Virus record (IMG/VR): IMGVR_UViG_3300008108_001772
Coordinates: 1-23,437 of that record
Direction: 5' to 3' (one strand)
DNA length: 23,437 nucleotides
From: a virus
This document shows positions 6,212 to 13,455 of the stretch, in pieces. The notes beneath the pieces were generated by a model, which saw nothing but the letters and a program-made list of their open reading frames with translations, was not told the origin of the DNA and did not search any database. The translations under genes and the position numbers were made by a program. Position 1 is the first letter of the stretch; each line of letters begins with the position of its first letter.

Positions 6212-6921
6212 GCACATTGCTTATTGGAATAATCAGAAGCACTACCATTCAAATTTCTTGCTCCAAGATAGAAATTTGCATTTACTAAACTTCTATTACT
6301 AACTGTAGATGTGGTTTTAGTTGTATTTTCAAACAATACAACTGATGTTGAACTTGGTTTATTAAATATAAAATACTTTGCCGAATTAGTTTGACTTTTA
6401 CTTAATTCTGTTGGATTGTGTAATAACGAATAGTAAGTCGTATTATCTGACCATCTTAAAGAAGCATTTAAACTCAAATTTGTTCCCGTTGTTGTAGTTG
6501 TTACTCCGCAGTCATACGATGCTCTTGCATCATTAGTTCTACAATAATATGTGAATGATAAATTATCAATAGATAGTTGGCTTGATGGGTTTAATCCAGT
6601 ATCCATAAACCCAGTACTACCATTAGGAGTTACACCCGTATTTGCATACGTCCAACCCCCATTAAATGTGCCAGTAAAACTTGAACTCTTTAAATTCTGC
6701 GCACAAGCCGCCGAACTTGCTCCAACCATCGGGTAAATGGCTTTCATTTTAGTCCATATAGAATACCCCTTTAAATCTAATACTAATTGATTAACCGCAG
6801 TTTTCTCCGTTGCAGATAGCGAACCACCTGCCGTAGTTACTCGGTCAAAGAACGCCTGTGCATCAGCATCAGGTATAAAACCCGCTGCACTTGCTAATAT
6901 CCCGTGTGTTGCTATTATCAT
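6190..6921 (-). CDS. LamG/concanavalin-like tail protein, probable receptor binding, C-terminus frameshifted
   Basis: The 243-residue protein starts with a helical linker (DADAQAFFDRVTTAGGSLSATEKTAV..LVLDLKGYSIWTKMKAIYPMVG) that is characteristic of Bacteroidota phage tail proteins. A beta-rich LamG-like jelly roll follows (FNGGWTYANTGVTPNG, LSIDNLSFTYYCRT, NANFYLGARNLNG). The likely role is binding host surface glycans at the tail tip or fibre. The start overlaps the fibre stop as ATGA. The frame ends abruptly at QCALIYILR, while the expected ending is found in another frame just downstream (6211-6155). The protein as read therefore lacks its final strand/helix and may be unstable. Confidence 0.72.
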   Translation of the reverse strand: MIIATHGILASAAGFIPDADAQAFFDRVTTAGGSLSATEKTAVNQLVLDLKGYSIWTKMKAIYPMVGASSAACAQNLKSSSFTGTFNGGWTYANTGVTPNGSTGFMDTGLNPSSQLSIDNLSFTYYCRTNDARASYDCGVTTTTTGTNLSLNASLRWSDNTTYYSLLHNPTELSKSQTNSAKYFIFNKPSSTSVVLFENTTKTTSTVSNRSLVNANFYLGARNLNGSASDYSNKQCALIYILR

Positions 6922-8141
6922 GACGCGATATCTCCAAACAAATAGGCTTCCGTACCTGAAATAAATACTAATGTTGCACCGCTATATTGAGCGGATAATT
7001 TTAACTTGCCACCATTACTTCTTATTGTCATTCCGCTACCTGCAACGATGGTGGTTTGTCCTGCTCCGTATTGTGCTAAAATAATCTGTGTACCTGCGGA
7101 AAATGTTGATGCGGGTACGGTTAAATTGTTTGCACTTGCAACATTCATCTCAACCAACTTATCGGCATCAGATGCAACTAATGTATAAGATGCAGTTTGT
7201 CTGTTTGCCGTAATAAGTTTATTTGTCTTGGTATCAATCTGCGTTTGTATTGCACTTGTTACACCGCTCACATAGCCTAACTCAGTAGATGTAACCGAAC
7301 TTACTGCAACTTTTCCACTACCATCGGAGGCTAATGCCCTTGATGCAGTTAGATTTGAACTTACAATTGTAGTCGCACCTCCCGTAATTGTTGCTTGTTT
7401 GCTATCAATTTGGGTTTGTAATGCACTTGTAACGCCATTCAAATACCCAAATTCCGTATTATCTACACTACCATCACTAATTGCTGTTGCATTTATTCCA
7501 CTTGCAGGGGCTACGCTTATATTTCCGCTACCCAATACACTTGTAGAATTTATGGTCTTGATGTTAGTGCCACTTACAAGGGTATCTTGTTTGGCATTAA
7601 TCTGCGTTTGTGCGTCCGAAGTCAAACCACCAATATACTGAAACTCTGCATTGCTTACCGTACCATCGGCAATTTTTGCAGCATCGATTCCAGTTGCTAC
7701 CTTTGCATTGGTAACTGCTAAATTGTCAATAGTCCAAACAGAACCCGAACCGCTCACTGTAATATCTCCCTTATCTCCATCGCTTACACCACCACTTGAG
7801 ATTATAATATCTCCACTTCCTAAAACTGATGTTCCATTAATGGTCTTGATATTAGTACCACTTACTAAAGTTGCTTGTTTAGCATCTAAAGCGCTTTGTG
7901 TTGCGCTTGAAATAGGTTTATTTACATCGGAAGTATTATCTACGTTTGACAAACCTACGTCAGATTTGTCTAATGTAACACTACCTGTTTTACCTGCTAC
8001 GGATTGTACAGGTGATTGTGCTTTTATTTGCGTAATAGATACCTTTTTTGTCGTTGCTGCTGAAGTATCTACTATTGGTAATACATCATCATTAGCAAGT
8101 GTTACAATTGCGTCTAATGCGCTTATTTTTTTATCTGCCAT
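6918..8141 (-). CDS. Tail fibre protein with internal repeats
   Basis: The 407-residue protein contains the classic phage-fibre motif AGKTGSVTLDKSDVGLSNVDNTSD (about residues 49-72). Internal repeats of two kinds follow. One is a roughly 27-residue unit (KQATLVSGTNIKTINGTSVLG; residues 85-111 and 181-207). The other is a 20-residue unit (EF.Y..G.TS..QTQI..K; residues 166-185, 230-249, 287-306). Such units form trimeric beta/coiled shafts. The C-terminal 95 residues are a separate beta domain (YTLVASDADKLVEMN to the end) similar in pattern to the end of the 913-residue tail protein. The gene follows its neighbour by TAATG and precedes the LamG-like gene, giving a host-recognition cassette. Confidence 0.85.
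   Translation of the reverse strand: MADKKISALDAIVTLANDDVLPIVDTSAATTKKVSITQIKAQSPVQSVAGKTGSVTLDKSDVGLSNVDNTSDVNKPISSATQSALDAKQATLVSGTNIKTINGTSVLGSGDIIISSGGVSDGDKGDITVSGSGSVWTIDNLAVTNAKVATGIDAAKIADGTVSNAEFQYIGGLTSDAQTQINAKQDTLVSGTNIKTINSTSVLGSGNISVAPASGINATAISDGSVDNTEFGYLNGVTSALQTQIDSKQATITGGATTIVSSNLTASRALASDGSGKVAVSSVTSTELGYVSGVTSAIQTQIDTKTNKLITANRQTASYTLVASDADKLVEMNVASANNLTVPASTFSAGTQIILAQYGAGQTTIVAGSGMTIRSNGGKLKLSAQYSGATLVFISGTEAYLFGDIAS
7224..7646 (-). repeat. Diverged internal repeats within the tail fibre gene
   Basis: Three related 60-bp units at 7646-7587, 7454-7395 and 7283-7224 encode EFQYIGGLTSDAQTQINAKQ-type segments. A second family (7889-7809 and 7601-7521) encodes the KTIN.TSVLGSG segment. 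The copies are diverged in DNA but similar in protein, so they are old duplications kept by selection on the shaft structure rather than recent tandem repeats. Confidence 0.75.
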
Positions 8142-8590
8142 TATAAAATTATTTTACTATCATCTTCTTGTAATAAGAAACTACCATCTTCCAACAACAA
8201 GAACAGAATCTGCTCAGGTGCTTCGATTTCATAGATTTTCTCGTTTAATGTAACCTCATAAACTCCTGACGCAGTTGGTGTGAATACAACTTTTAATACA
8301 CCACTTTCTACTAATTCATTTGCTAAACTTGGGTCTGTATTGGTAGAAGAAGTCTGTGCATAAACTTGATATTCATACTCTCCTGCATCCAATGTAAAAG
8401 TAGTACCCTCAGTAACGTCAAATTGATTATATCTCTCAATGTGTGTAGAAACATCTGTTAAAATAATTGCAGTTTCTACTGATGTAGTACGATTTGTAAA
8501 CACAAACAAAAAATAAGGGTTACTAATTGTAACCTTTTCCGTTAAAGTTAGATACCAACTTTTGCTTGTTAATTTTTCAAGTACCAACAT
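8141..8590 (-). CDS. Beta-rich virion protein, 149 aa (start corrected)
   Basis: The longer frame reaches 8656, but its first 22 codons run through the intrinsic terminator at 8650-8623 and encode an implausible hydrophobic stretch. I therefore start at ATG 8590 (MLVLEKLTSKSWYLTLTEKV). The product looks like a beta-sandwich: 'NPYFLFVFTN', 'FDVTEGTTFTLDAGEYEYQVYAQ', 'ASGVYEVTLNEKIYEI', then a C-terminus with two similar short strands (FLLLEDGS, FLLQEDDS). It resembles the small structural proteins placed between tail and fibre genes in Bacteroidota phages. Being first after the terminator, it needs read-through or a promoter in the 32 bp of T-rich DNA before its start. Confidence 0.7.
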   Translation of the reverse strand: MLVLEKLTSKSWYLTLTEKVTISNPYFLFVFTNRTTSVETAIILTDVSTHIERYNQFDVTEGTTFTLDAGEYEYQVYAQTSSTNTDPSLANELVESGVLKVVFTPTASGVYEVTLNEKIYEIEAPEQILFLLLEDGSFLLQEDDSKIIL

Positions 8591-8622
8591 CAATATTAAA
8601 TAGTAAAGAAAAAAAATGTAAT

Positions 8623-8650
8623 AAAAAAAGGGAGAACCGAAGTCCTCCCC
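8623..8650 (-). terminator. Strong intrinsic terminator with UUCG tetraloop
   Basis: On the minus strand GGGAGGAC-TTCG-GTTCTCCC forms an 8-bp stem (one G-U pair) with a C(UUCG)G tetraloop. It is followed directly by seven T residues. It lies 23 nt after the tail-tube stop and is the only clear terminator in the window, separating the capsid/tail-tube block from the fibre cassette. Confidence 0.92.
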
Positions 8651-8672
8651 TTTCAACTATGAAAACCTATAA

Positions 8673-9179
8673 TCAGATGCCTAATGTGGTCAATACACCG
8701 CTCTGTACTTTGTAAGGGGCTTCAGATTCGATTGCAGATAGAGTTACCTCATAACCTGTGGAATCTCCCATTGCAGTACCGGTATTAGCAACCATAGATG
8801 TAACGTCACATCCGTACTCGTAACCTACCAAGAAAGCGTCATCGTTATTGGTCTTTACGATAGCATAACATCTACCTTGTGCCAATAATTTCATTTCGTT
8901 TCTCTTAGCGGTTGACAATCTACGCAATTTGAACGCAACATCCGCTTGATTGAATACTGTTCCATTTTCTACACTTACGTTAGTAGTTGTAGTCATTGAA
9001 CCTGTACCCTTTGGAAGTTCGTAATCGAATACGTCACCCGAAGCAAAAGTGGTGGCAGTTACCTCACCACTGGCAACAGTAAATTTAGAAGCACTCCAAT
9101 TCATCAAGTGGATGCTCTTAATACCTCCGACTGAATCTTTGCAGTCGAGGGTAAATCCTTGTGTGAGTAAACAAGCCAT
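8673..9179 (-). CDS. Probable major tail tube protein
   Basis: The 168-residue protein starts MACLLTQGFTLDCKDSVGGI, a start that recurs in the tail-tube-type proteins encoded just after the capsid gene in Bacteroidota siphophages. Beta strands alternate with short loops, and the body contains 'LRRLSTAKRNEMKLLAQGRCYAIVKTNND' and 'TGYEVTLSAIESEAPYKV'. The latter is typical of tube or virion beta-sandwich proteins in which a gene-wide beta fold ends in a short hairpin. Being placed directly before a strong terminator, with the capsid gene 12 nt upstream, fits a highly expressed structural protein. It could also be a capsid decoration protein. Confidence 0.62.
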   Translation of the reverse strand: MACLLTQGFTLDCKDSVGGIKSIHLMNWSASKFTVASGEVTATTFASGDVFDYELPKGTGSMTTTTNVSVENGTVFNQADVAFKLRRLSTAKRNEMKLLAQGRCYAIVKTNNDDAFLVGYEYGCDVTSMVANTGTAMGDSTGYEVTLSAIESEAPYKVQSGVLTTLGI

Positions 9180-9191
9180 TTAGTTAATTGA

Positions 9192-10121
9192 TTAAAGGGT
9201 GAAATAAACGATTTCAGCAGGGTAAGCAACCTGTACACCGTACTTGAAAGATGCACGGAATCTTACTTCGTCATTGTCCTCAGAGTACCAGAATTTGTAC
9301 TGCTCTTCTTCGTTTGCAAGGTCTGTACCTACGAAGAAGTTAGACAAAGAACCTGCTACGATTTTGTTAGTACCATTTAAACCACCAACTGCGATTACTT
9401 TCATGTTAGTTCCTGGATAAACCATTTCCATATTTACAGCAGCCTCAGGAGTGTAGTGGAACAAGTTAGCGTTCTTCAAGTTAACCAACATCAACTTAAA
9501 TACGTCAACACCTACGAAACAAACTAAGTCAGTCTTAGAAGCAACACGTGCAGGTAATACTCCGTAGATTTGGTCTAAGATGTCATCTACGTTAGCGTTA
9601 GTGATAGAAGTGAAAGTAGTAGGAGCAGAGTTTCCCAATGTTGGAGAAGCACCGCTAATAACTTTTACGAATCCATCGAAACGATTGATGTTAGGGTTTC
9701 CACTTGCGGTGTCACCTTGCCACATAGCGATTTCAATTTGTTCAGCGATAACGGCTGCTTTTTCAGCACCGAATTGAGCCTCGAAAGGAAGTGCAGTTGC
9801 AGAACCTGGGGCGATTTGAGTTTGCATCCATTTAGCCTCTAAAGATTTAGGGCAAAGAGTCTCTTCAACCTTAACCGCACCTACAACGATTTCACGCTGA
9901 GTTAGAGTGGTAGTTCCGCTTGGGTTGTAACCGCAACCATCGGCTTGGAAAAACACGGTAGAACCTACCAATGCTAATTTAGAAGAAGATTTGATTCCAG
10001 GTTGAACCTGTCCAGCAGATTGCATTACAGAAGCGGTTTTAGAACCGAATAATGCTTTTACTAATAATTCGGATTGTTGCTCATTAGTGTAGTTAACTAA
10101 TCCTGATACGTTAAATGCCAT
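9192..10121 (-). CDS. Major capsid protein, HK97-fold type
   Basis: The 309-residue protein follows the scaffold gene by 4 nt. Features of the HK97 fold include the N-terminal arm, the strand region 'VFFQADGCGYNPSGTTTLTQREIVVGAVKVEETLCPKSL' and a long helix (EAQFGAEKAAVIAEQIEIAMWQGD). An A-domain-like segment follows (VDDILDQIYGVLPARV, then DLVCFVGVDVFKLMLVNL). The C-terminus is 'FRASFKYGVQVAYPAEIVYFTL', a usual capsid ending in this group. Codon use is regular and the gene lies between scaffold and tail tube, as expected. It would form the hexons and pentons of the head. Confidence 0.85.
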   Translation of the reverse strand: MAFNVSGLVNYTNEQQSELLVKALFGSKTASVMQSAGQVQPGIKSSSKLALVGSTVFFQADGCGYNPSGTTTLTQREIVVGAVKVEETLCPKSLEAKWMQTQIAPGSATALPFEAQFGAEKAAVIAEQIEIAMWQGDTASGNPNINRFDGFVKVISGASPTLGNSAPTTFTSITNANVDDILDQIYGVLPARVASKTDLVCFVGVDVFKLMLVNLKNANLFHYTPEAAVNMEMVYPGTNMKVIAVGGLNGTNKIVAGSLSNFFVGTDLANEEEQYKFWYSEDNDEVRFRASFKYGVQVAYPAEIVYFTL

Positions 10122-10125
10122 TGTT

Positions 10126-10662
10126 TTATTTGTTAATTGATTTTGCGAATTTTAAAAGATTTTCAAATTGTTGCTCTTTCTTGCTTGGAGCGATAGGAGT
10201 TTTAGTAGGTTCAGCACTTGGCATCTCGGCTAACGCCTCAACCAAACTAACTACCTTAGACATTGCCTCTTTTACAGATGCTTTCTCAGCGATTAAAGCG
10301 TCAATCTTTGAGTTTAATTCTGCGATTTTTTCGTCAACTCTTAGGTTAACAGATTCAATTGCAGAATCAAAAGCGTTCATTTCAACTTCAACTTCGATTT
10401 CAGGTTCAACGATTTCAGTTACAATACCATCCATAGTAGTAACCAACATTCCACCCTCTACTTCGTGAGTTGCATCGGGAGCAGGAATATCACCTTCGGC
10501 AGTTTCCACCAATATGGCAGTACCAACGGCTAATTCACCCTCCCATTTAATAATAGTTCCATCGGTCAAGGTTGCAGACGCAAACTCAACCTCTGTTTTA
10601 GGTTCTTCGCTTGAGAATCCAAGCAATGACCTAATTTCGGTTAAAACTTCTTTAGAGTTCAT
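10126..10662 (-). CDS. Capsid scaffold-like protein
   Basis: The 178-residue acidic protein lies between the maturation protease and the capsid gene, the normal scaffold position. A short N-terminal helix is followed by a beta-rich part (FASATLTDGTIIKWEGELAVGTAILV) and an E/V-rich stretch (IEVEVEMNAFDSAI). A coiled coil occupies about residues 100-145 (NLRVDEKIAELNSKIDALIA). The end is basic (KKEQQFENLLKFAKSINK), which could bind the capsid protein. This order (beta module, acidic linker, coiled coil, basic end) is seen in scaffolds cleaved by XkdF-type proteases in Bacteroidota phages. Identification rests on position and composition. Confidence 0.7.
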   Translation of the reverse strand: MNSKEVLTEIRSLLGFSSEEPKTEVEFASATLTDGTIIKWEGELAVGTAILVETAEGDIPAPDATHEVEGGMLVTTMDGIVTEIVEPEIEVEVEMNAFDSAIESVNLRVDEKIAELNSKIDALIAEKASVKEAMSKVVSLVEALAEMPSAEPTKTPIAPSKKEQQFENLLKFAKSINK

Positions 10663-10699
10663 TTGTGTAAAATATTAAAGTGTAAAAATTGTTATAGTT

Positions 10700-11107
10700 T
10701 TATTGCCCATTCCATTGACTAACAACACGTTTTAATTTGTTGTAAAGTTCGGTTTCCTCGTCTACGAAGTCAAACATACCCTCAACTGAAAATCCCTTAA
10801 ATTCTCCGTCCTTTACTTTTGCCCAAACTTCGTCATTGTCTACTAAGTAGGACACAAACCAAGAACCATCGGCTATCTTTTCAAAGCCCATAGGAGGGTT
10901 AACACCGCGTTCTCTGTCTATTAGGTAGGATTCCAATAAGTGAACACCTTTAACCTCGCTTTCGTGGTGTTGGTTAACGCTTGAATACTTACCATTTCTT
11001 GCCCATTTCTTCGCAAGTTTGAAAATAGCCTCTTTGTCGAACATTACATAATACTCACCGCGAACAGAATCCCTCCGATAAATTGGTAAATCTGCAACCA
11101 TTGCCAC
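10700..11107 (-). CDS. Prohead maturation protease, XkdF-like catalytic half
   Basis: The annotated frame begins at GTG 11107 (or ATG 11101) and gives 135 residues. It contains the XkdF-type core: 'LPIYRRD..RGEYYVMFDKEAIFKLAKKW', 'NQHHE' (candidate catalytic His47/48), 'GVHLLESYLID' (candidate Ser60), 'GSWFVSYLVDNDEVWAKVKDGEFKGFSVEGMF'. It should cleave scaffold and capsid arms during head maturation. The same frame stays open upstream to 11128 and reads EKRIVSGVAMVADLPIY. That is the normal lead-in found in the middle of complete XkdF proteins, so this is the C-terminal half of a protein whose N-terminal half is the gene at 11649-11116, in the 0 frame. Confidence 0.82.
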   Translation of the reverse strand: MAMVADLPIYRRDSVRGEYYVMFDKEAIFKLAKKWARNGKYSSVNQHHESEVKGVHLLESYLIDRERGVNPPMGFEKIADGSWFVSYLVDNDEVWAKVKDGEFKGFSVEGMFDFVDEETELYNKLKRVVSQWNGQ

Positions 11108-11115
11108 ACCACTAA

Positions 11116-11649
11116 CTATTCGCTTTTCTTAGCCCATCTCAACATTTCTTCACCACCCCATAATAGATAGGAGATTGTTCCACAAGCGGTGTCGTCTGAT
11201 GGGTTGTAATACTCTTTAGCACGTGATAGATAGGAATATACACGCTTCACGGTTTCGTCCGATATCGGCTCACTATTGGCTAATTGTTGCGCTCTTACTT
11301 TACCCACTTGTGTTGCACATTTATTGCCTTGTTCCTCGTTCAACCTAATACCACGTTTAGCGTTCTCTTTAGCGGCTTCGGGATAGTCGGTGTAGGATTC
11401 AAATTTTTTCTCTAAATAGGAGTAACATATTGCAACCGCTTGGGCTTGTTCTTTACCCTCACCAATCAATACCGGTATGCAACGAGATATAAACTCTTCC
11501 TCCGATTCGTTTGGTTTTGGTTCGACAAAGGCTTGGTTAAATGCTACGAAGTCCTTTTGGATGGCAGGGGCTTCAACCAATGAGATAAAATCTATTCCGC
11601 TATCTTCATCGAATTCGTTGATGTCTAACTTATATACTGGTAATTTCAT
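11116..11649 (-). CDS. XkdF-like N-terminal half with inserted accessory domain
   Basis: The 177-residue protein opens with a lead-in typical of XkdF proteins (MKLPVYKLDI..DFISLVEAPAIQKDFVAFN). It then carries two inserted segments seen in many phage head proteins: 'EEFISRCIPVLIGEGKEQAQAVAICYS' (residues 51-77) and the module 'YTDYPEAAKENAKRGIRLN..VGKVRAQQLANSEPIS..TVKRVYSYLSRAK..LLWGGEEMLRWA' (85-173). The latter is a recurrent module of unknown function attached to prohead proteases. The frame stops at TAG 11118-11116, immediately after the point where the protease lead-in starts in the -1 frame (11128). A -1 shift near GAAAAG (11128-11123) would fuse the two halves; so would one added A. 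Confidence 0.78.
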   Translation of the reverse strand: MKLPVYKLDINEFDEDSGIDFISLVEAPAIQKDFVAFNQAFVEPKPNESEEEFISRCIPVLIGEGKEQAQAVAICYSYLEKKFESYTDYPEAAKENAKRGIRLNEEQGNKCATQVGKVRAQQLANSEPISDETVKRVYSYLSRAKEYYNPSDDTACGTISYLLWGGEEMLRWAKKSE

Positions 11650-11664
11650 CTATATTAAATATTA

Positions 11665-13455
11665 TTATTCTACAACTGATACACCTCTATTCATTCCTAC
11701 TCTTTGTTGAGTACGTCTAATGTCACCCTCTAAGACATAAACTTTACCGCCTTGAGTGTCTTGTGGTAGGCTTGAACCTGTTACCATACTCGGAGTTGGA
11801 GTTGATATGTTGGGACTTGATGCACCTCCACCGATTCCACCTACTGATGCGTTTTTACTTGACAATATCTGTTTGGCTTTTGCTACGTTTGCTAAAATTC
11901 GTGCGATACCTTGAGCATAATATGAAGCGGTAAATATGGGTGTTGCAGGTCCTGTAATCGCTGCCATTTGTGCAGATACGGTTGCAGCCTCTTTATTTAA
12001 TGACGAAATAGCCATTCCCGTGTCGACTGCAATTTCAACCAATGCAATACCTTTTCTAACTTTTGCTAATTTGTCTTGGTTGTTTATAGTAATATCGGCT
12101 AATGCATTTAAACCATCAATTGTTGATTGTGCTATTTGTAGTTTAGCATCTCTTATTTGTTGGTCTGTTTGTATCTCATATTCTTTTTTCTTCTTATTTT
12201 TATCTTCTAACGCTTTTGCTTCTTTGGTTGCATATAAAGCATTTACTTGTGTTAATCGTTCATTATGTAATGTAGTTAATCCCTCAATTTCATCTTGATT
12301 ATCGCCTAATAATCTTTTTTGGTCTTCATATTTTCGTTCTAATTCTTTTATTTCGGTATCCCTTTGTTGCTCTAATATCTTTTTTGTATTTTCAAATTCG
12401 CGTTCTAATAATTGATTTTGGTCAATTTTAGCACCTTTTAATATTTTATATTGTTCACCTTGTGAATATGCTGTAATATCATAATGAAAATTAGCAGATG
12501 TTTGTAGTCGTTGAATATTTTCAGTTTCTCTTTGAATTTCTAATTGAGTAGTTGCATCAACATAATCTTCATATTGCCTTGTTCGTTCACGAACTCCATC
12601 TTCCAATACCTTTGTTTTTTCAGCCTCTAAAACTTTTAACGCTGCAATGTGTTCTTTTTCTGTTTTTTCTAATTCAAACTTTTCTTCTTCATTAGCATAT
12701 TGTTTTAGTCTTAAGGCTTCTTGAGTTAGTTTTAAATCAGCGTCAATTAACTCTTTTCGTTTTTGAAATATCTCTTCCTCTTTACCATATTGATTTGATA
12801 ATAAACCTAACTGCTCATTGATTGCTACCTTTTGTAATTCTGTTGCTTTTTTAAGTTCATTATATAATGCTTGTTCTCTATAACCTAATCCAAAAAAGTC
12901 AGAAATAGCAAAACCAACTTCTGTCAGTATATCGGCAACTTTTTGGAATCCAGGTATCAGTTGAACAATACGTTGAAAATTAGTTACAATCAATACAATA
13001 ACTCCAAGCGTTCCTGCCATTACCTTTTGCAGAGTAGTTGCACTTGCAATAATCTGTTTTAATTGCTGCTGAACTTTACCCAATCCCTCCAAACCTTGCG
13101 ACAATGCCATAGCGGCTTGAAGTTTGACAAAAGTCTTTTCTACGCTTTGAGTTGTACCACCTAATAAAACCATAGCACCTTGAGCCGCTTGGAATCCATT
13201 GGCAACCGAAGAAACAACCGTGTTTAATTGAGCGAACTTATCGGGGTTAACCGCTGATACTCTATCGTTGAAATCTTCCATCCTATCGCGTAACTCAGCA
13301 ACTCTTTGTGCTGCTTTTACGGCTTCGGGAGAAAATTCACCAAATTGTATTACGGCTTGTTGTGCCTCAATCGTTAATTGTTTAAGTTGCTGCCTAAATC
13401 CTTTGAGGTTAGGTTCTTTAACCTCAAGTTCTATCGCGGTTTTTATTGTACTCAT
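11665..13455 (-). CDS. Tail tape measure protein
   Basis: The 596-residue protein has the usual tape-measure layout: helical N-terminus (FRQQLKQLTIEAQQAVIQFGEFSPE), a membrane-active hydrophobic segment around residues 145-165 (MAGTLGVIVLIVTN) and a long charged coiled coil (about 200-440, rich in E, K, Q). A second hydrophobic helical region (about 455-545) is followed by a glycine/serine-rich linker. The final VYVLEGDIRRTQQRV motif is shared by tape measure proteins of Bacteroidota phages. Length sets tail length; at roughly 0.15 nm per residue this predicts a tail near 90 nm. The gene starts with TAATG after the 913-residue protein. It lies three genes after the chaperone rather than directly after it, which is unusual. 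Confidence 0.87.
   Translation of the reverse strand: MSTIKTAIELEVKEPNLKGFRQQLKQLTIEAQQAVIQFGEFSPEAVKAAQRVAELRDRMEDFNDRVSAVNPDKFAQLNTVVSSVANGFQAAQGAMVLLGGTTQSVEKTFVKLQAAMALSQGLEGLGKVQQQLKQIIASATTLQKVMAGTLGVIVLIVTNFQRIVQLIPGFQKVADILTEVGFAISDFFGLGYREQALYNELKKATELQKVAINEQLGLLSNQYGKEEEIFQKRKELIDADLKLTQEALRLKQYANEEEKFELEKTEKEHIAALKVLEAEKTKVLEDGVRERTRQYEDYVDATTQLEIQRETENIQRLQTSANFHYDITAYSQGEQYKILKGAKIDQNQLLEREFENTKKILEQQRDTEIKELERKYEDQKRLLGDNQDEIEGLTTLHNERLTQVNALYATKEAKALEDKNKKKKEYEIQTDQQIRDAKLQIAQSTIDGLNALADITINNQDKLAKVRKGIALVEIAVDTGMAISSLNKEAATVSAQMAAITGPATPIFTASYYAQGIARILANVAKAKQILSSKNASVGGIGGGASSPNISTPTPSMVTGSSLPQDTQGGKVYVLEGDIRRTQQRVGMNRGVSVVE

Noticed and set aside
6190-6230. LamG-like break as programmed -1 frameshift
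   Set aside because: No X XXY YYZ heptamer exists between 6225 and 6195, and family residues are absent, so deletion is more likely.
7651-8253. 200-codon plus-strand open frame opposite the fibre gene
   Set aside because: It mirrors a low-complexity, repeat-rich gene; the product is hydrophobic and A/L/P-rich with no start signal, while the minus-strand fibre protein is clear.
8591-8656. Longer N-terminus of the 149-residue virion protein
   Set aside because: It reads through the terminator stem and T-run; the phenylalanine/tyrosine-rich residues come from that DNA.
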